In this document: in pieces, positions 43,285 to 51,508 of the stretch
Numbering within the stretch: position 1 is the stretch's first letter
Layout: each line of letters begins with the position of its first letter
From: Paenibacillus piri
Lineage (GTDB): Bacteria; Bacillota; Bacilli; Paenibacillales; NBRC-103111
Assembly: GCF_004354045.1 (NCBI RefSeq)
Contig: NZ_SMRT01000010.1
Span: forward strand, 179,635-243,634
Direction of reading: 5' to 3'
Length of the DNA: 64,000 nucleotides
The notes under the pieces: model-generated
The model's database searches: none
What the model was told of the DNA's origin: nothing
Seen by the model: only the letters and a program-made list of their open reading frames with translations
Program-made: the position numbers and the translations under genes

Positions 43285-44055
43285 TTGTTTCCTTCTTTTT
43301 TTATGGCGCATGGAGCGCCCACGCTGGTACTCGAGCATAATCCGTATACCCGGTTTCTCCGGATTCTCGGCGCCCAGATTCCAAAGCCGCGCGGCGTCGT
43401 ATTGTTCAGCGCTCATTGGGAGAGTCCGGTGCAGGCCATTTCGGGCGCCGCCCAGCCGGAAACCATCCATGATTTTTTCGGTTATCCGCAGCGGCTGTAC
43501 CAATACGAATATGTGGCTCGCGGCGATATTCTGCTAAGTCTTGAAGTACAGAAGCTGCTTACGGCGGAAGGCATCGGCTGCCGCATCCACGATGAACGGG
43601 GCTTGGATCATGGCGCATGGACCGTACTGTCGCTGCTGCTGCCGCATGCCGATGTCCCGGTTGTCACCCTGTCGGTCAATCCTCGTCTTGTGCCCGAGGA
43701 GCAATACCGGATCGGGATGTCCCTCATGCCGCTGCGGGAGCAGGATTACCTGATTATAGGCAGCGGCGGCACCGTGCATAATCCCGGTTTATTGGGATGG
43801 GATGCGAAGGAAGCCGACAATTGGGCGATCGAATTCGATCAATGGCTTGCGGAGCGGATTCATATCTGGGACCTGGAAGCGCTGTTCGAATATGAACGCC
43901 GGGCGCCGTTTGCCGCCGATGCCGCGCCGACCCGCGAGCATCTGGCGCCGCTGTTTATCGGCATGGGAGCCGCGGATGTGAAGCGGAAGGCCGCTCTCCT
44001 GCATCAGCAGTATCAGTACGGGTCATTAAGCTTAAGCTGCTGGATGTTCAGTTAA
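43285..44055 (+). CDS. Class III extradiol ring-cleavage dioxygenase (YgiD/DODA-like)
   Basis: 256 aa. Motifs: FFMAHGAPTLVLEHNPYT (metal His near 9), VVLFSAHWESPVQAISG (His about 44), ERGLDHGAWTVLSLLLPHAD (His/active site about 112) and IIGSGGTVHNPGLLGWD (about 163). These match 4,5-DOPA-extradiol-dioxygenase-like proteins, zinc or iron enzymes acting on catechols. The start is uncertain: TTG 43285 has GGAG upstream; TTG 43270 and ATG 43303 are in frame. A possible MFS transporter gene follows. Confidence 0.85.
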   Translation: MFPSFFMAHGAPTLVLEHNPYTRFLRILGAQIPKPRGVVLFSAHWESPVQAISGAAQPETIHDFFGYPQRLYQYEYVARGDILLSLEVQKLLTAEGIGCRIHDERGLDHGAWTVLSLLLPHADVPVVTLSVNPRLVPEEQYRIGMSLMPLREQDYLIIGSGGTVHNPGLLGWDAKEADNWAIEFDQWLAERIHIWDLEALFEYERRAPFAADAAPTREHLAPLFIGMGAADVKRKAALLHQQYQYGSLSLSCWMFS

Positions 44056-44115
44056 CGGGCATCGTTTGTAGGAGGCCTTCGTTAACGGCCAGACAACAAG
44101 AAATGAGGGACGGTC

Positions 44116-45354
44116 TTGTTCAACAAATTACAAGGAAACGCCAGAGGCTGCATGCTCTATGAACCGATGTTTTTGCTGCCTTACAGTCTGTACCTGACCT
44201 ATGCTTCCGTCTACATGCTGGAGCTCGGCGTCAGCGAAAAACAAATCGGCCTGCTGACATCGCTCGGTCTCATTCTGCAAATTTTCACCTCGTTGATCAG
44301 CGGCTATTTGACGGACCGGATGGGCCGGAAAAGAGCGCTCATGATTTTCGATCTCGTCAGCTGGAGCACGGCAACGCTGCTCTGGGCATGCTCGCAAAAC
44401 ATCTGGTTTTTTCTTGCGGCGATCATCTTTAACAGCTTTCAAAAAGTGCCGAACACCGCTTGGTACTGCCTGCTGGTGGAAGACACGAAGCCTGGGGAAC
44501 GGCCGCATATTTTCAATGCGCTGCAGCTGATCAATATCGTGTGCGGCTTGTTCGCGCCGCTCGGCGGGCTGCTAGTCAGCCGCCTCGGCCTTGTACCGGC
44601 CAACCGGATTATGTACCTGATCGCATTCGTCAGCATGACGCTGATGTTTATCTTCCGCAATTACGCAACGCATGAGACGGAAATCGGCCTTCGCAAAAAG
44701 CGGGAACAGGGAACGCTGCAGCCCGGGGTCATCCTCCGCGATTATTGGCAGGTCGTGAAGATGGTATTTTCCAGCACGCCGCTGCTGCTCATTTTCGGCA
44801 TTTATATTCTGTACCAGTTCCAGCTTAGTATGCGCAACACTTATCTTTCCATTTACTTGGTGAAAGCGCTTCACTTCAGCGAAGCATTCATTGCCTGGTT
44901 TCCGGCCGTCACCTCGGTGTCCATGCTGCTGCTCATTCTTTTCGTGGTGCCGCGGATCAAAAGCGCTTATATTAACCGGTGCATGGTTTTCGGTTTCCTG
45001 CTTTCGGCGGCGGCAATGCTGCTGCAGGTAATGGCGCCTGTCGAAGGCACGTATTGGATTGTGTGCAGCACCATCCTGTTCGCTGTCGGCACCATTATTA
45101 CATATCCTTATTTGGAGGCTTCTGTCGCCAATGTCATTCAAGACGAGGAGCGCGCCAAGGTGTTCTCGATTTTGTCGGTAATGATTTTGCTGTTCGTTTC
45201 GCCTTCGGGCATTATCGGCGGCTGGTCGTATGCCATCAATCCGCGGCTGCCGTTTATTTTGATCGTCTGCTCGTTTGCGCTGAGCGCGCTGCTCATGATC
45301 GGGTTCATCCGAAAGCAGGCTGCAGCCGCAGCCGGCGGCTCCCTCTCCGCTTGA
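44116..45354 (+). CDS. Major facilitator superfamily transporter
   Basis: 412 aa, about 12 membrane helices. Loop 2-3 carries GYLTDRMGRKRALMIFDL, the MFS signature (G-x-x-x-D-R-x-G-R-K/R), near residue 70. A TTG start at 44116 with GAGGG upstream fits; there is no ATG nearby. It follows the dioxygenase gene by 60 bp on the same strand and may import or export an aromatic compound, though that link is only positional. Confidence 0.85.
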   Translation: MFNKLQGNARGCMLYEPMFLLPYSLYLTYASVYMLELGVSEKQIGLLTSLGLILQIFTSLISGYLTDRMGRKRALMIFDLVSWSTATLLWACSQNIWFFLAAIIFNSFQKVPNTAWYCLLVEDTKPGERPHIFNALQLINIVCGLFAPLGGLLVSRLGLVPANRIMYLIAFVSMTLMFIFRNYATHETEIGLRKKREQGTLQPGVILRDYWQVVKMVFSSTPLLLIFGIYILYQFQLSMRNTYLSIYLVKALHFSEAFIAWFPAVTSVSMLLLILFVVPRIKSAYINRCMVFGFLLSAAAMLLQVMAPVEGTYWIVCSTILFAVGTIITYPYLEASVANVIQDEERAKVFSILSVMILLFVSPSGIIGGWSYAINPRLPFILIVCSFALSALLMIGFIRKQAAAAAGGSLSA

Positions 45355-45370
45355 TACAGGCGTCTAAACC

Positions 45371-45414
45371 AAAAGTACCTTTCCCCGCTGAAACAGCGAA
45401 AGAAAGGTACTTTT
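45371..45414. terminator. Bidirectional terminator between MFS and thioredoxin genes
   Basis: AAAAGTACCTTTC pairs perfectly with GAAAGGTACTTTT; an inner CGCTG-AAA-CAGCG hairpin caps it. It gives T-runs in both directions. Confidence 0.9.
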
Positions 45415-45494
45415 CAAGCTGACGCATACATGACTTTGAAGCTGCAGCTGCTGCACGGTATTACACAGCCTCTTCTTGCCGTGTCGGCCGTCTG

Positions 45495-45815
45495 TTAAGC
45501 CAAATGCGGCTCCACCCATGCCAGCATATCCTGCAGCGGCTTGAAGCCAACCGTGGTCGCCACGACTTCGCCGTTTTTGAACAGCTTCATCGTCGGAATA
45601 CTCATAATGCCGTAGGCTCCAGGCGTTTCCGGATTATCGTCCACATTCATTTTCGCTATCGTCAACCGGTCGCCCAGCTGTCCGTTCATTTCCTCCAACA
45701 CGGGGGCGATCATTTTGCACGGACCGCACCACGGTGCCCAGAAGTCTACGAGCACGACGCCATCCTGGGCAATCGTCTCTCTGAAATTGCCATCCTCTAC
45801 TTTAATCATTGCCAT
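45495..45815 (-). CDS. trxA: Thioredoxin
   Basis: 106 aa. Active site VDFWAPWCGPCKMIAPVLEE with WCGPC at about 28-33, cis-Pro region SIPTMKLFKNGE near 74. Reduces disulfides in the cytoplasm using thioredoxin reductase. Standard length and motif; single gene with a good GGGAGA ribosome site. Confidence 0.95.
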   Translation of the reverse strand: MAMIKVEDGNFRETIAQDGVVLVDFWAPWCGPCKMIAPVLEEMNGQLGDRLTIAKMNVDDNPETPGAYGIMSIPTMKLFKNGEVVATTVGFKPLQDMLAWVEPHLA

Positions 45816-45950
45816 CGCACATCTCTCCCTTTTTATAATAAGTATTCAGCAGAGCCGAAGTTCTTCCTTCACGTCACAAACGCTGGGATCCGGCACGGAG
45901 CTTCCAAAATTAAACAAGCTTATATTTCATGAAGTAAATCGTATATCCGA

Positions 45951-46346
45951 TTAATCGATTTTCACTCTGCGGGTCCACTGTCCGTTTCCGCTGCCATAAG
46001 GCTTATCGCCGCTTGGGGCGGCACCGTTCCGATTGGTTTCGACGGCTCGCAGCGCGCCTGCCAGTTCATTGAACCAAGCCTCATCCCGCGCCATAAGCGC
46101 CAGATCCATCAAGCTCTGCAAATCGCTCAGTTCGTTGGGCACATAGTCGTCCAGCTTATCCAGCTTCGCTAACGAGCCTTCCACCCACTCCCCAATAGCT
46201 TCCTGATGGTCGCTCTGGGTGACAAAAACTTTGACGGTGCCATTACCGCCAATCGATTCGACATAACCGATAAACCGTTCGTCGAGAAAAGAAGTGCCGC
46301 TGACCCAATCGCCGATTTGAACCGCCTGATGTTTTGCCCATACCAT
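45951..46346 (-). CDS. IDEAL-domain protein
   Basis: 131 aa. The C-terminal part reads LQSLMDLALMARDEAWFNEL, the IDEAL-domain pattern (D-x-A-L-x-x-x-D-x-x-W-F). N-terminal beta-rich segment IGDWVSGTSFLDERFIGYVE and KVFVTQSDHQEA may form an SH3-like fold. IDEAL proteins are short regulators or adaptors of Bacillota such as YpiB and ComK-related proteins. ATG 46346 follows AAGGAG. Partner unknown. Confidence 0.75.
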   Translation of the reverse strand: MVWAKHQAVQIGDWVSGTSFLDERFIGYVESIGGNGTVKVFVTQSDHQEAIGEWVEGSLAKLDKLDDYVPNELSDLQSLMDLALMARDEAWFNELAGALRAVETNRNGAAPSGDKPYGSGNGQWTRRVKID

Positions 46347-46503
46347 AATGACCACGCTCCTTATTTGATGACCTTAGAAAAACTGAAACTATTTCAATAA
46401 CAGTTGGGATAAAATAAAATCAATTAGCCGTTTTTTGCCGGTTGTTTCGTATTCGTGTTAGCAAGCGTTCAAACATTCGTCAACGGCTCGGTACCAACTG
46501 CTA

Positions 46504-46530
46504 GATACTGATACTGATACTGATACTGAT
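46504..46530. repeat. 6-bp microsatellite
   Basis: GATACT repeated four times plus GAT. It lies 34 bp downstream of the end of the Rrf2 gene in a gene-free gap. Confidence 0.9.
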
Positions 46531-46563
46531 TCAATTCCAATTACAGTTTCGATACAAAACCTT

Positions 46564-46995
46564 CTACGATTTTCTCATCTGCATTTCTCTCACTTGATTC
46601 AGCACATCCTGAATGGTTGATTGATGGAAATAATCGATCAGCTGCTTCTCGGCGCCCGCAAAAATATGATCCATCACGCTCGCCATGTTGCATGCAATCA
46701 TGCAATCCTGATCCAGATCTCCCGAACACCAATTCGGCTTCACGGATCCCATGGAGGTCAGACGATAAACTTCCGCGAGCGTTACCTGCTCCGGTTCGCA
46801 ATTCAGCAGGAAACCGCCGCCCTGCCCTTCCTTCGCCGCTACATAGCCTTGCTTGCGCAGCAGCGCCATCACCTTGCGTACTCTTGCCGGATGGGTGCAC
46901 ACATTGTAGGCTATCATATCGCTAGTCGCCATATGATCCGGCCGATAAGCAAGCAGGACCAAGCTATGAACCGCTATTGTAAACTCGCTATTCAC
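46564..46995 (-). CDS. Rrf2-family transcriptional regulator
   Basis: 143 aa. Winged helix at the N-terminus: FTIAVHSLVLLAYRPDHMAT and YNVCTHPARVRKVMALLRKQ then AKEGQGGGFLLN, which is the Rrf2 wing. A Cys cluster in the effector part, WCSGDLDQDCMIACNM, has C-x7-C-x3-C, close to Fe-S-binding NsrR/IscR patterns (C-x7-C-x5-C in NsrR), so an iron-sulfur cluster or thiol sensing is possible. GTG 46995 follows GGGGAGG. Similar to YwnA/YwgB-like regulators. Target genes not identified. Confidence 0.9.
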   Translation of the reverse strand: MNSEFTIAVHSLVLLAYRPDHMATSDMIAYNVCTHPARVRKVMALLRKQGYVAAKEGQGGGFLLNCEPEQVTLAEVYRLTSMGSVKPNWCSGDLDQDCMIACNMASVMDHIFAGAEKQLIDYFHQSTIQDVLNQVREMQMRKS

Positions 46996-47157
46996 AAGAT
47001 GTCCTCCCCACTGTGCCGCCATGCAACTAAGATATACTGTTATTATATTTATTACAGTTATCTTTGTCAAGTGTATTCGCCCCGCTCCTATTTACTGAAT
47101 GACTATGGGCCAATAGGACAAACTAATATCATACTACAGCATGGGGTGAAGGTCAGC

Positions 47158-47292
47158 ATGTGGGATGAAATGATTATATATGTTCAAAATTACTGGCTCC
47201 CGATCGTGCTGCTGATCGGACTTGCCGTTGCTGTAACGATTGCCTACATCCATTGGGACAAAATAGAAATCAGGGGCAGCGGGCGAAAGTGA
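47158..47292 (+). CDS. 44-aa single-pass membrane protein (tentative)
   Basis: ATG 47158 with GGGGTGAAGG upstream. The product has one clear helix (YWLPIVLLIGLAVAVTIAYI) followed by a charged end (HWDKIEIRGSGRK). The stop codon lies just inside the repeat at 47287-47405, so the C-terminus may have been altered by its arrival. No family recognised. Confidence 0.5.
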   Translation: MWDEMIIYVQNYWLPIVLLIGLAVAVTIAYIHWDKIEIRGSGRK

Positions 47293-47405
47293 ACTCGTTC
47301 AGCTTTGCTGAACATCGGGGAATCAGATGGGGACTCTCCCCCACCTGTTTCAAGGCCCACCTTAGAGGTGGGGGTCTTAACCCGATAAAGTCGTAATCGG
47401 ATAAA
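47287..47405 (-). repeat. 119-bp structured repeat, copy 2 of an inverted pair
   Basis: Reverse-complement match to 25048-25165 with a few substitutions; here the terminal hairpin is GTTCAGC-aaa-GCTGAAC, while in copy 1 the stem is shorter. The 340 bp from 47293 to 47633 hold no supported gene apart from this repeat and a terminator. Confidence 0.85.
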
Positions 47406-47535
47406 CCCGACTCGGCACCGACGCATATACGAAGGTAACCCGTCTTGGCCGTCCTCATGGACAAGCGCGCGTATGTCGCGGTTGTGCGAAGCGAAGCCGG
47501 CTATAACCAGCTCTTATACGTTATATACAACTGGA

Positions 47536-47575
47536 AAGAGGCTGTCTAAAGCGGATTCGCTTCGCACAGCCTCTT
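47536..47575 (-). terminator. Probable terminator of the pur operon
   Basis: AAGAGGCTGT pairs with ACAGCCTCTT (10 bp), with an inner GCG/CGC stem, about 60 bp after the purD stop; followed by a weak T-run. Confidence 0.7.
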
Positions 47576-47633
47576 CAGCATTTCGTCAAAACAGGGTGAA
47601 CAGCGCCCGCCGCGCGCGGTACAACCGCACCTT

Positions 47634-48902
47634 TTATACAAGCGCTTTTTTAGCGATATCCGTGCGGTAATGCTTGCCTTGAAACTGAATGCGATCCGCT
47701 GCCGTATAGGCTTTCGCGCGCGCTTCTGCGATATTGGCGCCGAGCGCGGTGACCCCCAGCACGCGGCCCCCGTTAGTCACAAGCCCACCATCCTTCAGTG
47801 CGGTTCCGGCATGAAAGACGAGCGCATCCCCGACATCCTCCAGCCCTTCGATCGGCAGCCCTTTCGGATACGAAGCCGGGTAGCCCTCCGAAGCGAGAAT
47901 GACGCATACCGCAGCTTCTTCGCTCCATTGAATATCCATTTGCTCGAGATGGCCGTTCACCGCCGCCAGGAAAATATCGAGCAGATCGGTTTTGAGCCGC
48001 GGCAGCACGACCTGGGTCTCAGGGTCGCCGAAGCGCGCGTTGAACTCGATCGTTTTGGGGCCTTCCGATGTGATCATCAGCCCGGCGAACAGCACGCCGC
48101 GGAACGGGCGGCCTTCGCTGACCATCGCAGCCGCGGTCGGCTTGATGATCGTCTCGATCGCTTCGTCGATCACCGATTGAGGAATGTGAGACAGCGGTGT
48201 GTATGTACCCATGCCGCCCGTGTTCGGGCCTTGATCATTATCGAATACCGCCTTATGGTCCTGCGCAGGCACCATCGGGCGTACGACATGACCGTCGACG
48301 AACGACAGAATCGACATTTCCTGGCCGCTCAAAAATTGCTCGATTACGACCTGATCGCCGGACGCGCCGAATATTTTGGAAACCATCATATCATGCAGCG
48401 CCTTCTCGGCTTCTTCCATCGATTGGGCGACGACAACGCCTTTGCCCGCAGCCAAGCCGTCCGCCTTGATGACAACCGGAATTTGCTGCTTGCGCAAATA
48501 GCTGAGTGCCTCGTCATAGTTTTCAAACGATTCGTAAGCTGCAGTCGGAATGTTATATTTTTTAAACAGCTGCTTGGAAAACACTTTGCTCGATTCGAGA
48601 ATCGCCGCATTTTGGCGCGGGCCGAACACCGGAATCCGCTTCGCCTCCAAATGGTCGACGATCCCTTCCGACAACGGGTCATCCGGTCCGATGACGACCA
48701 AATCAATCGCATGATCCAACGCGAATTGTCCGATTTCCTCAAATTGATTCACCTGCAGGGGCACGCATTCCGCGACCCCGGCAATGCCGCCGTTGCCCGG
48801 CGCACAGTACAGCTCCTGCACCTTCGGGCTTTTTTTCAACGCCCAGCAAATCGCATGCTCGCGGCCTCCGCCGCCAACGACTAATACCCGCACTCCGCGC
48901 AC
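47634..48902 (-). CDS. purD: Phosphoribosylamine-glycine ligase (GAR synthetase)
   Basis: 422 aa, normal length. ATP-grasp enzyme that joins glycine to phosphoribosylamine. VLVVGGGGREHAICWALKKS at the N-terminus, KADGLAAGKGVVVAQSMEEA in the ATP-grasp region, GPNTGGMGTYTPLSHIP and FNARFGDPETQVVLPRLKTD near the metal site. Last gene of the pur operon, 3 bp after purO, as purD is last in B. subtilis. Confidence 0.96.
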   Translation of the reverse strand: MRGVRVLVVGGGGREHAICWALKKSPKVQELYCAPGNGGIAGVAECVPLQVNQFEEIGQFALDHAIDLVVIGPDDPLSEGIVDHLEAKRIPVFGPRQNAAILESSKVFSKQLFKKYNIPTAAYESFENYDEALSYLRKQQIPVVIKADGLAAGKGVVVAQSMEEAEKALHDMMVSKIFGASGDQVVIEQFLSGQEMSILSFVDGHVVRPMVPAQDHKAVFDNDQGPNTGGMGTYTPLSHIPQSVIDEAIETIIKPTAAAMVSEGRPFRGVLFAGLMITSEGPKTIEFNARFGDPETQVVLPRLKTDLLDIFLAAVNGHLEQMDIQWSEEAAVCVILASEGYPASYPKGLPIEGLEDVGDALVFHAGTALKDGGLVTNGGRVLGVTALGANIAEARAKAYTAADRIQFQGKHYRTDIAKKALV

Positions 48903-48905
48903 CTC

Positions 48906-49640
48906 CTACTTGTTGATGACCCGCATATCCGTCTCGCCGGACGCGGTTGTTACCGTTTTGACCAGCAGCGAAATTTTGTTCTCGCCGTTCAACCGGTCCC
49001 AATAAGCACGAGCTGTCTGTTCGATATCGTCATAGACCGGCACCAGCACAGGCTCCCCGTTGAACGATGGAAGCGGATTGCCGTCGGCCGAATACGTATG
49101 AATACAGTGGCCATAGCCGGTGATGCCTTGCTCGTAATGGAAAAACTGGCGCAGCGTCTGCTCCGGATTGCCCGCATTCGTTTTCAGAATCGACAGCTTG
49201 TATTGGCACTGCTTGTTATTAAGATCGATAAGACCGGAAATTCTTGGCGTATAGTTCGGCGCGTCCGGTTCGAATGTTCTCGTTGTCAGAGCTTGCTCGA
49301 AGGTCCCGCCATTCTGCAAAGCTTCAAAAATCGTATCGGTCTGGTCGCCGTTCGTTACGATATGCGCGCCGCCTGCGGCTCTGACCGGATAATAAATGAT
49401 AAGCGAAGGGTCCGTCAGCTTCGCCGGGTCTTTCGCTTCCGTCCGGACAAAGCCGTTCGGCTCCTGTACGAAAATACGGTTGCGGCTGTTCTCGCTCCGC
49501 CCCATAATCCAATATACCTGCACGAGCCGCTTGCCGTCCGGCGTCAATCCGATGACGATGCCGCGCCCCGGGTACGGGTTGTGCTTCAACGCGTCGAGGT
49601 TTTGCTCGGCTGCGCTGTTCCATTGAGTTGCTGCTGTCAC
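48906..49640 (-). CDS. purO: IMP cyclohydrolase, archaeal PurO type
   Basis: 244 aa. It matches the PurO family (IMP_cyclohyd, PF07826), not the MGS-like cyclohydrolase domain of PurH: NPYPGRGIVIGLTPDGKR and VYWIMGRSENSRNRIF near 20-55, YYPVRAAGGAHIVTNGDQTD near 85-105, NYTPRISGLIDL near 130. It closes FAICAR to IMP, the last step of the pathway. GTG 49640 follows AAGGAGG. It directly follows the stand-alone AICAR transformylase and precedes purD, which shows that the two genes together take the place of bifunctional purH. PurO was first described in archaea. Confidence 0.9.
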   Translation of the reverse strand: MTAATQWNSAAEQNLDALKHNPYPGRGIVIGLTPDGKRLVQVYWIMGRSENSRNRIFVQEPNGFVRTEAKDPAKLTDPSLIIYYPVRAAGGAHIVTNGDQTDTIFEALQNGGTFEQALTTRTFEPDAPNYTPRISGLIDLNNKQCQYKLSILKTNAGNPEQTLRQFFHYEQGITGYGHCIHTYSADGNPLPSFNGEPVLVPVYDDIEQTARAYWDRLNGENKISLLVKTVTTASGETDMRVINK

Positions 49641-49653
49641 TGCTGTTTCCTCC

Positions 49654-50832
49654 TTAGTGATGGAATAAACGAACGCCCGAATAGGTCATAACCATACCGT
49701 AATCGTTAGCGGCTTGCACAACTTCTTCGTCGCGCATCGAGCTGCCGGCCTGCACCACATATTTCACTCCGCTGCGGCTCGCCCGGTCGATATTGTCGCG
49801 GAACGGCAGGAATGCGTCCGAGCCGTAAGTGACGCCCTGCAGCTTATTCAGCCATTCGCGCTTCTCCTCGCGCGTCAAACGCGGCGGCACCTCCGTAAAG
49901 CAGCTTTCCCAGCTCGCATTTTCCACGGCGGTCACTTCATCCTCGAGCCAAAGATCGATCGCGTTGTTTTGCTCGGCGCGCGACAGACCTGGACGGAACG
50001 ACATCGAGAGCGCTCTTGGATGCTGGCGCAAAAACCAGCGGTCCGCTTTGTCGCCGGCAAGGCGTGTGCAATGAATTCTCGATTGCTGCCCGGCGCCGAT
50101 TCCGATCGTTTGACCGTCGAGCGCATAGCAGATCGAGTTGGATTGCGTATACTTTAACGTAATCAGGCTGACCAGCATGTCGCGCTTCGCGGAATCCGGC
50201 AGCTCCTTGTTGTTCGTGACGATATTCGTCAACGCCGACTCGTCGATCACCGCGTTGTTGCGCTGCTGCTCCAAAGTCATGCCGAACAGGTTGCGCTTTT
50301 CAATCGGATCGGCCGCATACTCGGGATCGATTTGCAAAATGAGATAGCCGCCGTTTTTCTTTTCTTTCAAAATTTGCAAAGCTTCCTCGGTATAGCCCGG
50401 CGCGACGACAAGGTCGGATACTTCCCGTTTCAACAGCTTGGCCGTCGATGCGTCGACAATGTCGCTCAAAGCGGCACAATCACCGAACGAGGACATCCGG
50501 TCAGCGCCTCTCGCTCTCGCATAAGCCGTTGCCAGCGGGGACAGCTCGAGCCCGTCGACAAAATAAGCCTTGGCCAACTCGGGGCTCATCGGCGCATAGA
50601 CAGCCGCTCCAGCCGGACTGACATGCTTGAACGATGCCGCCGCAGGCAGTCCTGTCGCCTGGCGCAGCTCGCGGGCAAGCTGATAGCTGTTAAGCGCGTC
50701 GAGCAGATTGATAAAGCCGGGATCGCCATTGACCACCTTAAGCGGCAGCGGGCCGTGTTCGCTGTAAATTTTGGCTTCCTTTTGGTGCGGGTTCATCCCG
50801 TAGCGCAAATGTATCTCGTTCGGATTACTCAT
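49654..50832 (-). CDS. AICAR formyltransferase without the cyclohydrolase domain
   Basis: 392 aa, against about 510 for normal PurH. It begins with EIHLRYGMNPHQKEAKIY, which in bifunctional PurH is the start of the second (transformylase) domain; the N-terminal MGS-like cyclohydrolase is missing. Catalytic Lys-His is seen in AASFKHVSPAGAAV (about 67) and SDAFLPFRDNIDRASRSGVK near the C-terminus. It transfers a formyl group from 10-formyl-THF to AICAR. It overlaps purN by 8 bp and is followed by purO, so FAICAR made here is cyclised by PurO. Confidence 0.93.
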   Translation of the reverse strand: MSNPNEIHLRYGMNPHQKEAKIYSEHGPLPLKVVNGDPGFINLLDALNSYQLARELRQATGLPAAASFKHVSPAGAAVYAPMSPELAKAYFVDGLELSPLATAYARARGADRMSSFGDCAALSDIVDASTAKLLKREVSDLVVAPGYTEEALQILKEKKNGGYLILQIDPEYAADPIEKRNLFGMTLEQQRNNAVIDESALTNIVTNNKELPDSAKRDMLVSLITLKYTQSNSICYALDGQTIGIGAGQQSRIHCTRLAGDKADRWFLRQHPRALSMSFRPGLSRAEQNNAIDLWLEDEVTAVENASWESCFTEVPPRLTREEKREWLNKLQGVTYGSDAFLPFRDNIDRASRSGVKYVVQAGSSMRDEEVVQAANDYGMVMTYSGVRLFHH

Positions 50833-51508
50833 TCATTATCCCTTCCTCACTGGTTATAGTAGTGGTCGTACCATCGTCCCGCAGCCGGACTTGTCCGAGC
50901 GCGATCCGTTCTATAACTTCGGGCAGCAGCGCATGCTCGATCGCATGAATGCGCGCCGCCAGGCTTTGTTCCGTGTCCTCCGGCCCGATATCCACACTCC
51001 GCTGGGCGATGATCGGCCCCGTATCCATTCCGCCGTCGACATAATGAACCGTCGCTCCGGTCACCTTAACTCCATAATCGAGCGCCTGCCTGATCGCATC
51101 CAGCCCCGGAAACGACGGCAGGAGCGACGGGTGAATGTTGATCAACCGTCCGTATAACGGGTCGACAAGCACATGGGTAATCAGACGCATATAGCCGGCC
51201 AGTACGACCAGATCGATCTCAAGCGCCTGCAGCCGCGCCAATATTTCTTTCTCATAGCTTTCGCGGTCTGCATAATCTTTCGGGCGAAACACAAACGCCG
51301 GCACCCCTAATTGCCTCGCGCGTTCCACCACTTGAGCCTTCGGTCTGTCACATACCAAAAGCTCGATGCGAACATCGAGCCCTGGACGAAAGGGCGTGCG
51401 GGCGACTCTGTCGCCGTTCAACCTGCCAGCATGCACCGCATCCGCAATGGCCTGAAAATTCGTCCCGCTCCCGGACGCGAATACGGCGATGCGAAACGGC
51501 TTGGTCAT
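50825..51508 (-). CDS. purN: Phosphoribosylglycinamide formyltransferase
   Basis: 227 aa. 10-formyl-THF-dependent GAR transformylase: IAVFASGSGTNFQAIADAVH, LVVLAGYMRLITHVLVDPLY, NIHPSLLPSFPGLDAIRQAL and VTGATVHYVDGGMDTGPIIA with the catalytic Asn-His-Asp. Overlaps purM by 4 bp and the AICAR transformylase by 8 bp, as expected for a tightly coupled operon. It has an insertion after the first motif (RVARTPFRPGLDVRIELLVC), making it longer than the 190-200 aa typical enzymes. Confidence 0.95.
   Translation of the reverse strand: MTKPFRIAVFASGSGTNFQAIADAVHAGRLNGDRVARTPFRPGLDVRIELLVCDRPKAQVVERARQLGVPAFVFRPKDYADRESYEKEILARLQALEIDLVVLAGYMRLITHVLVDPLYGRLINIHPSLLPSFPGLDAIRQALDYGVKVTGATVHYVDGGMDTGPIIAQRSVDIGPEDTEQSLAARIHAIEHALLPEVIERIALGQVRLRDDGTTTTITSEEGIMNE

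Noticed and set aside
47270..47464. 64-codon minus-strand frame covering the 47287 repeat
   Set aside because: It overlaps a repeat whose other copy does not keep the frame, and its product shows no known domain; probably non-coding.
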